Below are positions 34,640 to 41,401 of a DNA stretch of 64,000 nucleotides, piece after piece. The DNA comes from Chitinophaga lutea. GTDB taxonomy: Bacteria; Bacteroidota; Bacteroidia; Chitinophagales; Chitinophagaceae. The translations under genes were made by a program, and so were the position numbers. The notes under the pieces were generated by a model. It saw only the letters and a list, made by a program, of their open reading frames with translations. It did not search any database and was not told the origin of the DNA. The first letter of the stretch is position 1. The number at the start of each line of letters is the position of its first letter. Location of the stretch: positions 1,426,001 to 1,490,000 of the forward strand of contig NZ_RPDH01000002.1 in the NCBI RefSeq assembly GCF_003813775.1, written 5' to 3'.

Positions 34640-35254
34640 CTACGGCCGGAGGGCATGCATCACAAAGTCCGTCACGAACTTCTTCCGTTCCTGCATCATC
34701 ATGCCAAACTGCATGTCGTTGACCGTGAAAGCCGCCTGCAGCAAGGGCCTTGCAACAAACGGGAATATGCACATCGAAATAATGCTGACCATCAATTGCG
34801 CGGGATTCACTTTCCTGAACGTCCCGTTTTCCATGGCCGTACCTATTTCCCCGATGAACACCTGGATGTTCGGGAACAGGGGCGCATGCATGAAACGCTG
34901 CACCATCCTGTCCGGGTTCTGCTGGATCTCATTCAGCACGAACATCGGCAGGTAAGGGTTTTCGCTAAGGTTGGTGATGTAATAATCCACCACGGTGGCG
35001 AGCTTCTGCTCTACCGGCATCTTTTCCGCCAGCACATTGTTGACCTTGATCAGGAGCTGGTCGATGGCCTCGCCGAACACGATCTCGAAGAGTTTTTCCT
35101 TGCTGCGGTAGTAATAATGCAGCATGGCTTTATTGATACCCGCCTCGTCCGCGATATCCTGCATCCGGGCGCCGGCAAGGCCCCTGTGCATGAATATCTT
35201 CCTGGCTGCTGCTATGATCTGCTGTTCGGTGGTATTTAAGGTCTGCGTCATCAA
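34640..35254 (-). CDS. TetR/AcrR-family repressor
   Basis: 204 residues. N-terminal TetR HTH (about 7-55): TEQQIIAAARKIFMHRG, then AGARMQDIADEAGINKAMLHYYYRSKEKLFE. The C-terminal ligand domain is helical. Probably represses the TolC/HlyD/ABC operon and itself, because near-identical palindromes lie in front of both. The inducer is unknown and is likely the exported compound. The second Met may be the true start. Confidence 0.93.
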   Translation of the reverse strand: MMTQTLNTTEQQIIAAARKIFMHRGLAGARMQDIADEAGINKAMLHYYYRSKEKLFEIVFGEAIDQLLIKVNNVLAEKMPVEQKLATVVDYYITNLSENPYLPMFVLNEIQQNPDRMVQRFMHAPLFPNIQVFIGEIGTAMENGTFRKVNPAQLMVSIISMCIFPFVARPLLQAAFTVNDMQFGMMMQERKKFVTDFVMHALRP

Positions 35255-35260
35255 CTTAAC

Positions 35261-35280
35261 TGTTTAACCATTTGGTTAAA
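35261..35280. promoter_or_regulatory. TetR operator upstream of its own gene
   Basis: GTTTAACCATTTGGTTAAAC is a perfect palindrome with 9-bp arms around TT. It lies between the predicted start of transcription and the repressor ATG. Confidence 0.85.
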
Positions 35281-35288
35281 CTCTGGAG

Positions 35289-35319
35289 CAAAGGTAGAGA
35301 AATAGGCGAAATGACCAAA
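35289..35319 (-). promoter_or_regulatory. promoter of the tetR-type gene
   Basis: Minus-strand TTTG (35319-35316), exactly 19 bases, then TACCTTTG (35296-35289): the full Bacteroidota TTTG-N19-TAnnTTTG pattern. The operator begins nine bases downstream, so repressor binding would block initiation or early elongation. Confidence 0.85.
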
Positions 35320-35454
35320 TAAATTTGTGGCCGCCCGTTAGAATAGTCATTTAGTGATTGATTTTCAACAAGTTCCTCTACCTTCCTTCTCTATCTATGC
35401 TAATCATATGGTACGAAACTGGTCTGAAACCGTTGCTGGTATTGTCTTTATAGG

Positions 35455-35536
35455 TATATACGCCCTATATACTCCCTATATACGTCCTATTTCCGTCCTT
35501 TATACTTCCTTCTATTAAAGGAAGGACGTATAAAGG
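35455..35536. repeat. 11-bp tandem array ending in an inverted repeat
   Basis: Five contiguous 11-base units: TATATACGCCC, TATATACTCCC, TATATACGTCC, TATTTCCGTCC, TTTATACTTCC (35455-35509). The end folds back: CCTTTATAC (35497-35505) pairs with GTATAAAGG (35528-35536), enclosing TTCCTT/AAGGAA. Period and base pattern are like the array at 1901-1944 read on the other strand. Confidence 0.85.
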
Positions 35537-35649
35537 GCAGAAATAGCCAGTTAATAGCGTTGATATAGAAAATAAAATAATGTTCTCAGGCTTAACAAGG
35601 CATGGCGGAACCGGGATTTGACTATCTATTTCCCGAGATTGCTGCCCTA

Positions 35650-35880
35650 TGCACGCTGGACAACAGGACATGGAAAGGCCGGAGGTACGACCACCGGATA
35701 CCCCCAAATGGCTATTGTACACACACTGAACAGGACATGGAAAAGCCGGGGCTTCCCAGCTACTAGCAGAATCCCCCGGAACAGGACATGGAAAAAGCCG
35801 GGGCCTCCCGGCTACTACCGGAATCCCCCGGAACAGGGCATAAAAAAAGCCGGGGTACGACTACCCCGGCGGCTGTTTCC
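35650..35880. repeat. four tandem copies of a terminator-bearing unit
   Basis: The phrase AACAGGACATGG (AACAGGGCAT in the last) starts at 35662, 35729, 35780 and 35832, each followed by A-run/GCCGGGG and a C-rich arm. The last copy is the intact terminator of the thioesterase gene; the earlier ones are progressively worn versions. Units are 67, 51 and 52 bases apart. Confidence 0.8.
35842..35870 (-). terminator. terminator of thioesterase gene
   Basis: Minus-strand stem GCCGGGGTA/TACCCCGGC with a 4-base loop and seven T residues, 88 bases after the thioesterase stop. It is the last unit of the tandem repeat. Confidence 0.8.
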
Positions 35881-35958
35881 TACAACTGTTTACTTATGAG
35901 TTTGTTAGCTGCCTGCGCAGCTGTGCTTTCCAAATATTTTCTGTCATGGGGTTAACTA

Positions 35959-36435
35959 TCAGACCGGTTGCTGCCGCATGGCGGCAATCCGCTGATCGAA
36001 CGTTTCACCGGAATCGCGGGCGGTGGCGATCTGCTCCAGCAATTCCATCATCTGCGGGTCGTGCTCGGCGCGGCGGCCCGTTTTCAGATCGATGTGGGTG
36101 AAGGTGGACCATAATACCGACTTTACTTTTTTCTTTTCGTCGTCGGTCATCCACATTTCTACCCGGATGTAGCTGCTGCTGAAGTCGAGCACGCGGGAAA
36201 AGATCTGCACCTTTTCGGCCACAAGCGCGGGTTTGAGATAGGCGATCTGGTGTTCGGTGACTACCCAACCCAGGCCTTTTACCGCGTAATCTTTCAGTTG
36301 AATACCGTACGCGTCCACCAGGTGGTCTTCGCGGGCATTCATAAAATAGTTGATGTACGAGGCATTGTTCAGGTGACTGAACGGATCGCAATCATTAAAA
36401 CGGATAATGTACTGGCTTACCGGTTCTTTGGTCAT
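35959..36435 (-). CDS. acyl-CoA thioesterase (hot-dog, YbgC-like)
   Basis: 158 residues. 4HBT hot-dog fold: IIRFNDCDPFSHLNNASYINYFMNAREDHL carries the active-site Asp and the long central helix, followed by strands GWVVTEHQIAYLKPALVAEKV and SYIRVEMWM. Hydrolyses acyl-CoA thioesters; chain length unknown. Single-gene unit bounded by terminators on both sides. Confidence 0.88.
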   Translation of the reverse strand: MTKEPVSQYIIRFNDCDPFSHLNNASYINYFMNAREDHLVDAYGIQLKDYAVKGLGWVVTEHQIAYLKPALVAEKVQIFSRVLDFSSSYIRVEMWMTDDEKKKVKSVLWSTFTHIDLKTGRRAEHDPQMMELLEQIATARDSGETFDQRIAAMRQQPV

Positions 36436-36465
36436 ACAACATGGTTTTAATGAACCGAAAGTAAA

Positions 36466-36500
36466 GAAAAAGCCGGGTTCAGTGCGAAACTGCCCGGCTT
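36466..36500 (-). terminator. terminator of the arsR-SDR unit
   Basis: Minus-strand AAGCCGGG/CCCGGCTT with a 15-base loop, ending in T-rich sequence, 74 bases after the SDR stop and ahead of the thioesterase gene. Confidence 0.75.
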
Positions 36501-36573
36501 CGTTTCGCTAATGTCAATTTTTAAACGCATCAGGGTTGTACACAACGGAATCTATGAAATATGCAGTCTCCTT

Positions 36574-37335
36574 TTATCCTACCAGTTCGTGGATAGTCAA
36601 TCCACCGTCAATGTTATACTCGGCGCCCGTAATGAAGGAAGCATCGGAGGAAGCCAGGAAGGCCACCAGTTTTGCCACTTCAGACGATTCGCCGGGTCTG
36701 CTGAGCGGAATCCTTTCTGAAAATTTTTTATGGAAGGCTTTGATGCCATCTTCGTCCAGCCCTGCCTTCGCAAGGATGGGCGTTACGATCGGGCCCGGAT
36801 TCACCACGTTTACGCGGATCTTTCGGGAAGCCAGTTCGCGACTTAACGTTCGGCCCAGGGAGTTCAGTGCGGCTTTACTGGCAGAGTATACTGACGACCC
36901 AGGCATGCCTGTGAAGGCATTCACGGAAGATAACAGGATGATGGAAGCGCCATCGTTCAATAACGGCAGAAACTTCTGGACCGTAAAAAAGGCGCCCTTG
37001 AAATTTATATTCATCGTTTCATCAAACTGTGCTTCCGTTACCTGGTCTACCGGCACGAAAGCCCCGATACCGGCGTTGACGAACAGCACGTCAACTTTTC
37101 CGTACGTTGCTTCCACCTCCCCGGCAAGCCTGGATGCTTCCGTGATCCTGCCCTGGTCCGCGGTAATGCCCAATGTACCGTTGCCCAGCGTGGCGGCAGC
37201 CGCTTCAACAGCAGTGCGGTTGCGCCCCGTAATGATCACTTTCGCACCACGGGAAATAAACTCCTCTGCCGTCGCGTAGCCGATGCCACTGTTGCCGCCG
37301 GTAATGACGGCCACTTTGTTCTGTAAGGTGCTCAT
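36574..37335 (-). CDS. SDR-family oxidoreductase
   Basis: 253 residues, classical short-chain dehydrogenase: cofactor loop TGGNSGIGYA (about 12-21), NAGIG, Ser in ILLSSVNAF, catalytic YSASKAA (about 153-159) and the PG motif NVVNPGPIVTP. The TGRN after strand 2 fits NADP(H) preference. Substrate unknown. Preceded by an ArsR-family gene sharing the 15-mer TATATCGATTTATTT in its promoter, so probably under that regulator. Confidence 0.9.
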   Translation of the reverse strand: MSTLQNKVAVITGGNSGIGYATAEEFISRGAKVIITGRNRTAVEAAAATLGNGTLGITADQGRITEASRLAGEVEATYGKVDVLFVNAGIGAFVPVDQVTEAQFDETMNINFKGAFFTVQKFLPLLNDGASIILLSSVNAFTGMPGSSVYSASKAALNSLGRTLSRELASRKIRVNVVNPGPIVTPILAKAGLDEDGIKAFHKKFSERIPLSRPGESSEVAKLVAFLASSDASFITGAEYNIDGGLTIHELVG

Positions 37336-37358
37336 AAATGTAGTGTGAGTGTTAAATT

Positions 37359-37373
37359 TATATCGATTTATTT
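37359..37373. promoter_or_regulatory. candidate ArsR operator, SDR promoter
   Basis: TATATCGATTTATTT is identical to 37709-37723 in front of the arsR-type gene; another TTCGAT follows at 37380. It overlaps TAAATTTA (37353-37360), a near -7 element. Confidence 0.6.
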
Positions 37374-37403
37374 AAAATATTCGATGTATTTGGCCAAAAA
37401 AAA

Positions 37404-37673
37404 TCAGCTGAGCTGTAAGAAGAACATGGAGAGGTGTTTCATCATGTCTTTATTGATGGATAATGTAACGTTCCTGCCTTCTTTGGTGCTGATGAGCACC
37501 CCGCTGTCAACCAATATCTTGATGTGATGGGACACAGTGGGTTGCGAGAGACAGGTCATATCCTGAATCTCCCCACAACAGCAGTTTTCCTGCCGGGCTA
37601 TTTTCATGAGTATAGCCATGCGGTTCTTGTCTGCCAGTGCGTTCGCCGCTTTCTCAATCATCGCTGCGTCCAT
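37404..37673 (-). CDS. ArsR-family winged-helix regulator
   Basis: 89 residues. Helix-turn-helix with LSQPTVSHHIKILVDSGVL and wing KEGRNVTLSI. Upstream of the recognition helix is ENCCCGEIQDMTC, a cluster of four Cys where ArsR/SmtB proteins carry their ELCVCD metal site, so it may sense a thiophilic metal or redox state; this is inference. A -7 element (37678-37685) is so close that the ATG may be leaderless or the Met at residue 5 may be used. Confidence 0.88.
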   Translation of the reverse strand: MDAAMIEKAANALADKNRMAILMKIARQENCCCGEIQDMTCLSQPTVSHHIKILVDSGVLISTKEGRNVTLSINKDMMKHLSMFFLQLS

Positions 37674-37677
37674 GATG

Positions 37678-37685
37678 CAAATATA
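37678..37685 (-). promoter_or_regulatory. -7 element of arsR-type gene
   Basis: Minus-strand TATATTTG fits TAnnTTTG; 19 bases further upstream is TTTC, one mismatch from TTTG. It starts five bases before the ATG. Confidence 0.5.
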
Positions 37686-37699
37686 GGTACTTTTTTGAA

Positions 37700-37723
37700 A
37701 TATCGAAATATATCGATTTATTT
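37700..37723. promoter_or_regulatory. candidate ArsR operator, own promoter
   Basis: Two TATCGA motifs 10 bases apart, the second within TATATCGATTTATTT (37709-37723). It covers the -33 position of the arsR promoter, which suits autorepression. Confidence 0.6.
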
Positions 37724-37814
37724 TTTTTCTCCGGGAGGGAATGTGTCCCCTCCCCCCCCTGTAAAATCCCCCGGCGAATGCATGTGTCCGGGTACCCGGC
37801 TGTGCGTGTGATTA

Positions 37815-37934
37815 TGAAATCACCTGAGAGCAATCGGTGATATCAGCCGCACCACCGCTTCTCCCAGCCGTGCGTTATAGTGAAATCACCTTACAGCAAC
37901 GGCGATATCAGCCGCACCACCGCCTCTCCCAGCC
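37815..37934. repeat. direct duplication of the cardiolipin-synthase 3' end
   Basis: TGAAATCACC...CGCTTCTCCCAGCC (37815-37869) repeats as TGAAATCACC...CGCCTCTCCCAGCC (37881-37934), about 66 bases apart. The right copy is the real gene end with stop codon; the left copy, downstream of the gene, still reads GEAVVRLISP on the minus strand before an indel shifts it. Confidence 0.8.
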
Positions 37935-39363
37935 TGGGCCACCGGCCGCGCTCGCGCCAGTCGGCCAGGATGATCTCACTGCTGTGGAGGGTGTCCTGCA
38001 AAAAGGCTTCGGACAGCTTCCAGTTGATCTCCCGGCTGTATACGAAGGCATTCACTTCAAAGTTGAAGTCGAAGCTGCGGATGTCCATGTTGGCGGTGCC
38101 TACTACGGAGAGATTATCGTCCACCACCATGGTTTTGGCGTGCACGAAACCCTTGTTGTACCGGAAGATGCGCACGCCGCAGGCCAGCAGGTCTTCGTAA
38201 AACGATTCGGCGGCCTTGTTGACGAGGCGGCTGTCGCTTTCGCCGGGCACCAGCAGGCGCACGTCCACCCCCGACAGCGCGGCCTGCTGCAGGGCGTGAT
38301 AAATGGAATCGTTGGGAATAAAATACGGGGTGGTGATGTATACCGAGCGTTCGGCCTGGTTAATGGCGGCGAGAAACGAGAGCATGATGGACGACCGTTC
38401 GGAATCCGGGCCGCTGGCGGCGATCTGCACCAGGTCGTCGCCTTTGGTTTCGATGTCCGGGAAAAAGTCCTGGGTAATGGGCAGGTCGCTATCGGCGCAG
38501 AAGTTCCAGTCGCCCATGAACAGGAACTGCAGCGTATGCACGCCCTGGCCTTTGATGCGCAGGTGCGTATCGCGCCAGAAGGGCCAGTGCGGGTGGGCCT
38601 GGCGGTACTGCGGTTCGTTGATGTAGCGGTCGGCGATGTTGATGCCGCCGATAAAACCGGTATGCCCGTCGATCACCACGATCTTGCGGTGGTTGCGGTA
38701 ATTGAGGCGGTTGGCCAGCAGCCTGATCTTGTAAAAGGGGAACACTTCCACGCCGGCGGCGCGCATTTCTTTGAGGAAGCGGCGGTTGATGTCGCTGCTG
38801 CCGAAATCGTCGTAGATGAACCGTACCTCTACCCCGTCGCGGGCTTTCTGCATCATGATCTCCATCACTTCGCGGCCGATGATGTCTTCTTCGAAAATAT
38901 AATACTCGAGGTGGATGTGGTGTTGGGCGCTGCGCAGCGCTTCGATCAGCGCGGGGAATTTTTCCTCGCCGTTGATGAGCAGTTCGGTTTCGTTGTTCGC
39001 GGTGATGGGCGACAGCGTGTCGCGGAAGAGCAGGCGGGCGATGCCGTCTTTGTTCTCCACCAGCGCCGAATGTTCCAGCAGGGTATCGCGGTTCTCCTTG
39101 CGCAGGTAGTCTTTGAGGCGTTCGCTGAGGCGTACGTTGCTCATCCATTTGCGGCTGTAGATGCGGTTCACGCGGCGGTTCACGCCGATGAGCAGGTAGA
39201 TGAGCACGCCGAGGCCGGGAATGAAAAAAAGCAGCAGCAGGTAGGCCAGCGTTTTGCCGGTTGTATGGGTTTCCAACAGGGCTTTAACGGCCACCAGTGC
39301 GGTGATGGCGTAGAGTATAACGATGCCGATGGATTGCCAGTGATCTTGCAGGAATTGTAACAT
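37891..39363 (-). CDS. cls: cardiolipin synthase (phospholipase D superfamily)
   Basis: 490 residues. Two N-terminal membrane segments (about 8-55), then two PLD domains with HKD motifs NHRKIVVIDG (about 210) and HAKTMVVDD (about 390), and GGINIADRY and GTANMDIRSF after them. Transfers phosphatidyl groups to make cardiolipin at the inner membrane. Start MLQFLQDHWQ chosen over one 12 codons earlier. A decayed copy of the last 55 bases follows the stop. Confidence 0.93.
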   Translation of the reverse strand: MLQFLQDHWQSIGIVILYAITALVAVKALLETHTTGKTLAYLLLLFFIPGLGVLIYLLIGVNRRVNRIYSRKWMSNVRLSERLKDYLRKENRDTLLEHSALVENKDGIARLLFRDTLSPITANNETELLINGEEKFPALIEALRSAQHHIHLEYYIFEEDIIGREVMEIMMQKARDGVEVRFIYDDFGSSDINRRFLKEMRAAGVEVFPFYKIRLLANRLNYRNHRKIVVIDGHTGFIGGINIADRYINEPQYRQAHPHWPFWRDTHLRIKGQGVHTLQFLFMGDWNFCADSDLPITQDFFPDIETKGDDLVQIAASGPDSERSSIMLSFLAAINQAERSVYITTPYFIPNDSIYHALQQAALSGVDVRLLVPGESDSRLVNKAAESFYEDLLACGVRIFRYNKGFVHAKTMVVDDNLSVVGTANMDIRSFDFNFEVNAFVYSREINWKLSEAFLQDTLHSSEIILADWRERGRWPRLGEAVVRLISPLL

Positions 39364-39399
39364 ACCGTGCACAATAATACGGATTTCTTTACACGGCAT

Positions 39400-39457
39400 A
39401 AAAAAGCCGTACTATACTGCGTGCATTCTTCTTCGTTATTTGCAGTATAATACGGCT
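39400..39457 (-). terminator. terminator of the sigma-factor operon
   Basis: Long hairpin AGCCGTACTATACTGC (39405-39420) with GCAGTATAATACGGCT (39442-39457), one mismatch, followed on the minus strand by five T residues. It lies 17 bases after the 132-residue gene. Confidence 0.85.
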
Positions 39458-39474
39458 ACAGATGTCGGGTACAA

Positions 39475-39873
39475 TCAGTTGCTGCCGTTGCCTCCGCCGG
39501 CCCCGCCACGGTTGCCCATGCGCTGGCGCCTTTCTTCTTCAGCGGCTTTGTACTTTTTGTACTGCTCCTCGTTGAGGATGCCTTTTACCTTGTCGTCCCT
39601 TTCAGTGGCGAATTTCTGGAACGCTTCGCGATCCATGCGGTTGCCTGAGCTTCTGGCGTCTTCCCGGGCTTTGTCCATGTCCCTGAACGATTTCGAGAAA
39701 ACGGAATCCAGCTTCACCGTTTGTTCCGGTGTGATCTGCAGGGTTTCCTTCATCCGGTCGAGCGTCATTTTCACGCGCTCTTCAACGGTACGGCGCTGGC
39801 CGCCGCCCTGTTGGGCAAATGCGCTGATGTTCACCGCCAGCGCAAAGGCCAGCAAAAAAAGAATCTTTTTCAT
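39475..39873 (-). CDS. small periplasmic Spy/LTXXQ-like protein
   Basis: 132 residues. Signal peptide (1-20, ISAFAQ), then a helical, highly charged body with ITPEQTVKLDSVFSKSFRDMDKAR and ILNEEQYKKYKAAEEER, the LTPEQ-type helices of Spy/CpxP relatives, and a Gly/Asn-rich tail. Likely a periplasmic chaperone or sensor accessory. It is the last gene of the ECF-sigma operon, 51 bases after its neighbour. Confidence 0.7.
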   Translation of the reverse strand: MKKILFLLAFALAVNISAFAQQGGGQRRTVEERVKMTLDRMKETLQITPEQTVKLDSVFSKSFRDMDKAREDARSSGNRMDREAFQKFATERDDKVKGILNEEQYKKYKAAEEERRQRMGNRGGAGGGNGSN

Positions 39874-39924
39874 GTTGTGAATGTTGTGGGTTTCTGCTAA
39901 AGGAATATATAATCGATGCTCATG

Positions 39925-40428
39925 TTAGTGTTTCACGCTGTCTTCTTTGGCCTGGCTCCTGCGGCCGCCCATTTTCTTGATCACCTGCTGTACGAGGGAA
40001 TCGAAGCGGGGCTGCTGTTCCGGGGTGCAGATGGCTTTCACCTGTTCGAAGTGCCGGAAGGTCTGCAGGTCCATCTGTTTCTGCTTGGCGGCGATGGAAT
40101 CGGCCAGCCGCTGCACTGTGGAATCGGGCACGGAGGCCTGGTTCAGCAGGTTGTAAAAGTTATTGCGGGCGGTGCGCATCTCCCCGAAATAGGGTTTCAT
40201 CCTGTCCCAGTGCTGGTCTTTCAGTTTTTTGTACTGGTCCATCTGCGCCGGGCTGAAGCCAACTTCCTTTTCCAGCACCTGCATCACGTCGCCGCGGCTA
40301 TCTCTTTTGAACGCGTGTTTGGGTTCCGGTTTCATCCAGACAAAAAACACCAGCATCAGGATATTCGTCAGCAGTAGCACCAGTACCAGTAAACTCAGTA
40401 CTTTATTCCTCGCGAAGGTTTCCTTCAT
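39925..40428 (-). CDS. membrane-anchored Spy/CpxP-like protein
   Basis: 167 residues. One N-terminal membrane anchor (about 10-32), then an all-helical periplasmic domain: EVGFSPAQMDQYKKLKDQHWDRMKP, a middle helix with LADSIAAKQKQMD, and ICTPEQQPRFDSLVQQV. This is the heavy-metal-resistance/CpxP (CnrX-like) arrangement. In such sigma systems the periplasmic sensor passes a signal to the anti-sigma protein, here the preceding gene, whose stop overlaps this ATG by one base. Confidence 0.8.
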   Translation of the reverse strand: MKETFARNKVLSLLVLVLLLTNILMLVFFVWMKPEPKHAFKRDSRGDVMQVLEKEVGFSPAQMDQYKKLKDQHWDRMKPYFGEMRTARNNFYNLLNQASVPDSTVQRLADSIAAKQKQMDLQTFRHFEQVKAICTPEQQPRFDSLVQQVIKKMGGRRSQAKEDSVKH

Positions 40429-40769
40429 TACGGCTCTGTTTTTTCGTATTCGTAAAAAGTGTTGATCCCCAGCTGGTATTCATCCGCAAAGGTCTGTTGC
40501 CGGGTGGTTTCCACCAGTTCGGTGGAATTGTTCAGCTGCGATACAAACATGAAGCCATTGGCGCCCAGCACGAGAATGAGGGCGGTAATGGCGACAGAGG
40601 GCCGTGTGATAAGGGCGATCAGGCGGTCCCAGGCGTCTGCCGGCCGGGCCTGCTGCATGCGCGCCATCAGCCGGGTATAGAAGTACGGCGCCGGTTCGGC
40701 CCGCTCCGCCCCGTCGAGGCTGCGCATGGTCTGTTCTGTTTCGTGCTGTATATCTAGTCTCTGCTTCAT
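40428..40769 (-). CDS. probable anti-sigma factor (single-TM)
   Basis: 113 residues. A cytoplasmic N-terminus (about 1-55, with TMRSLDGAERAEPAPYFYTRLMARM), one membrane segment (about 62-80) and a short periplasmic tail. No zinc motif is visible. The anti-sigma role is inferred from its place directly after an ECF sigma gene, 46 bases away, its topology, and the following CpxP-like sensor. Confidence 0.65.
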   Translation of the reverse strand: MKQRLDIQHETEQTMRSLDGAERAEPAPYFYTRLMARMQQARPADAWDRLIALITRPSVAITALILVLGANGFMFVSQLNNSTELVETTRQQTFADEYQLGINTFYEYEKTEP

Positions 40770-40815
40770 ATTCGCTGTATTTAATTTAGACGACAATTAT
40801 GCTGAAACCTTTTAT

Positions 40816-41382
40816 TTATTCTTCATTTCTGTAATAATCTTCCAGTTGGTCGCGCAGGTTCTGCTTGGCGCGGTGCAGCAGGCCTTCCACGGCGGACACG
40901 CTGGCATCCATCACCCCGGCTATTTCGCGGCTGCTGAGCCCCTCCAGCTTCTGGAGCACGAAGGCCACTTTCTGGCTTTCGGGCAGCTGGCCGATGGCTT
41001 TAAAAAGCAGCGAAGCCCTTTCTTTATCAGCGAGTTGTACCCCGGGATGGTGAAAATCCGGCGGGTCGATGATCAGCTCGTTCTGCTGCCCGAAAAGGCT
41101 GTACACCTTGCCCCAACGCTTTTTGCGGGTCTTTTTCCGCAAATGGTCGAGGCACTTGGTAACGGTGATGCGGTACAGCCAGGTGGAAATCTGCGATTCT
41201 CCCTTGAAGTTGCCCACGGACTCGAATACCTGCATAAACACTTCCTGCGCCACGTCTTCCGCATCGGCAGCATTCTGCAGGATGCCGAGGGCCGTGTTAT
41301 ACACCATGCCCTGCCACCGGGCCACCAGATCCTTGAAGGCGGCCTCGTTCCCCTGCTTTAATTGTGCTATGATATCGGTCAA
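40816..41382 (-). CDS. ECF sigma factor
   Basis: 188 residues. Sigma region 2 (about 8-80): AFKDLVARWQGMVYNTALG, AEDVAQEVFMQVF and STWLYRITVTKCLDHLR; region 4 (about 125-180): LPESQKVAFVLQKLEGLSSREIAGVMDASVSAVEGLLHRAK. Linker is long and basic. It starts 19 bases after the outer-membrane protein gene and heads a run of anti-sigma and CpxP-like genes. Confidence 0.93.
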   Translation of the reverse strand: MTDIIAQLKQGNEAAFKDLVARWQGMVYNTALGILQNAADAEDVAQEVFMQVFESVGNFKGESQISTWLYRITVTKCLDHLRKKTRKKRWGKVYSLFGQQNELIIDPPDFHHPGVQLADKERASLLFKAIGQLPESQKVAFVLQKLEGLSSREIAGVMDASVSAVEGLLHRAKQNLRDQLEDYYRNEE

Positions 41383-41401
41383 TGCGCTGGGTGTAATGGG
41401 T

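Larger units (their letters stand above)
35320..35958. other. 640-base gene-free region
   Basis: No credible gene; the open frame over the second half is created by repeats. It contains the 11-bp array with inverted repeat (35455-35536), a 4-copy 51-67-base repeat (35650-35880) and the terminator of the thioesterase gene. The stretch 35370-35400 is also pyrimidine-rich with a loose 11-base rhythm. Confidence 0.6.

Noticed and set aside
35650..35880. Possible CRISPR array because of four spaced repeats
   Set aside because: The units are fully repetitive with no unique spacers, unequal steps, and end in a terminator; no cas genes are present.
35618..35899. 93-codon frame in the region after the tetR-type gene
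   Set aside because: Created by the tandem terminator repeat; the encoded protein is just the repeat translated.
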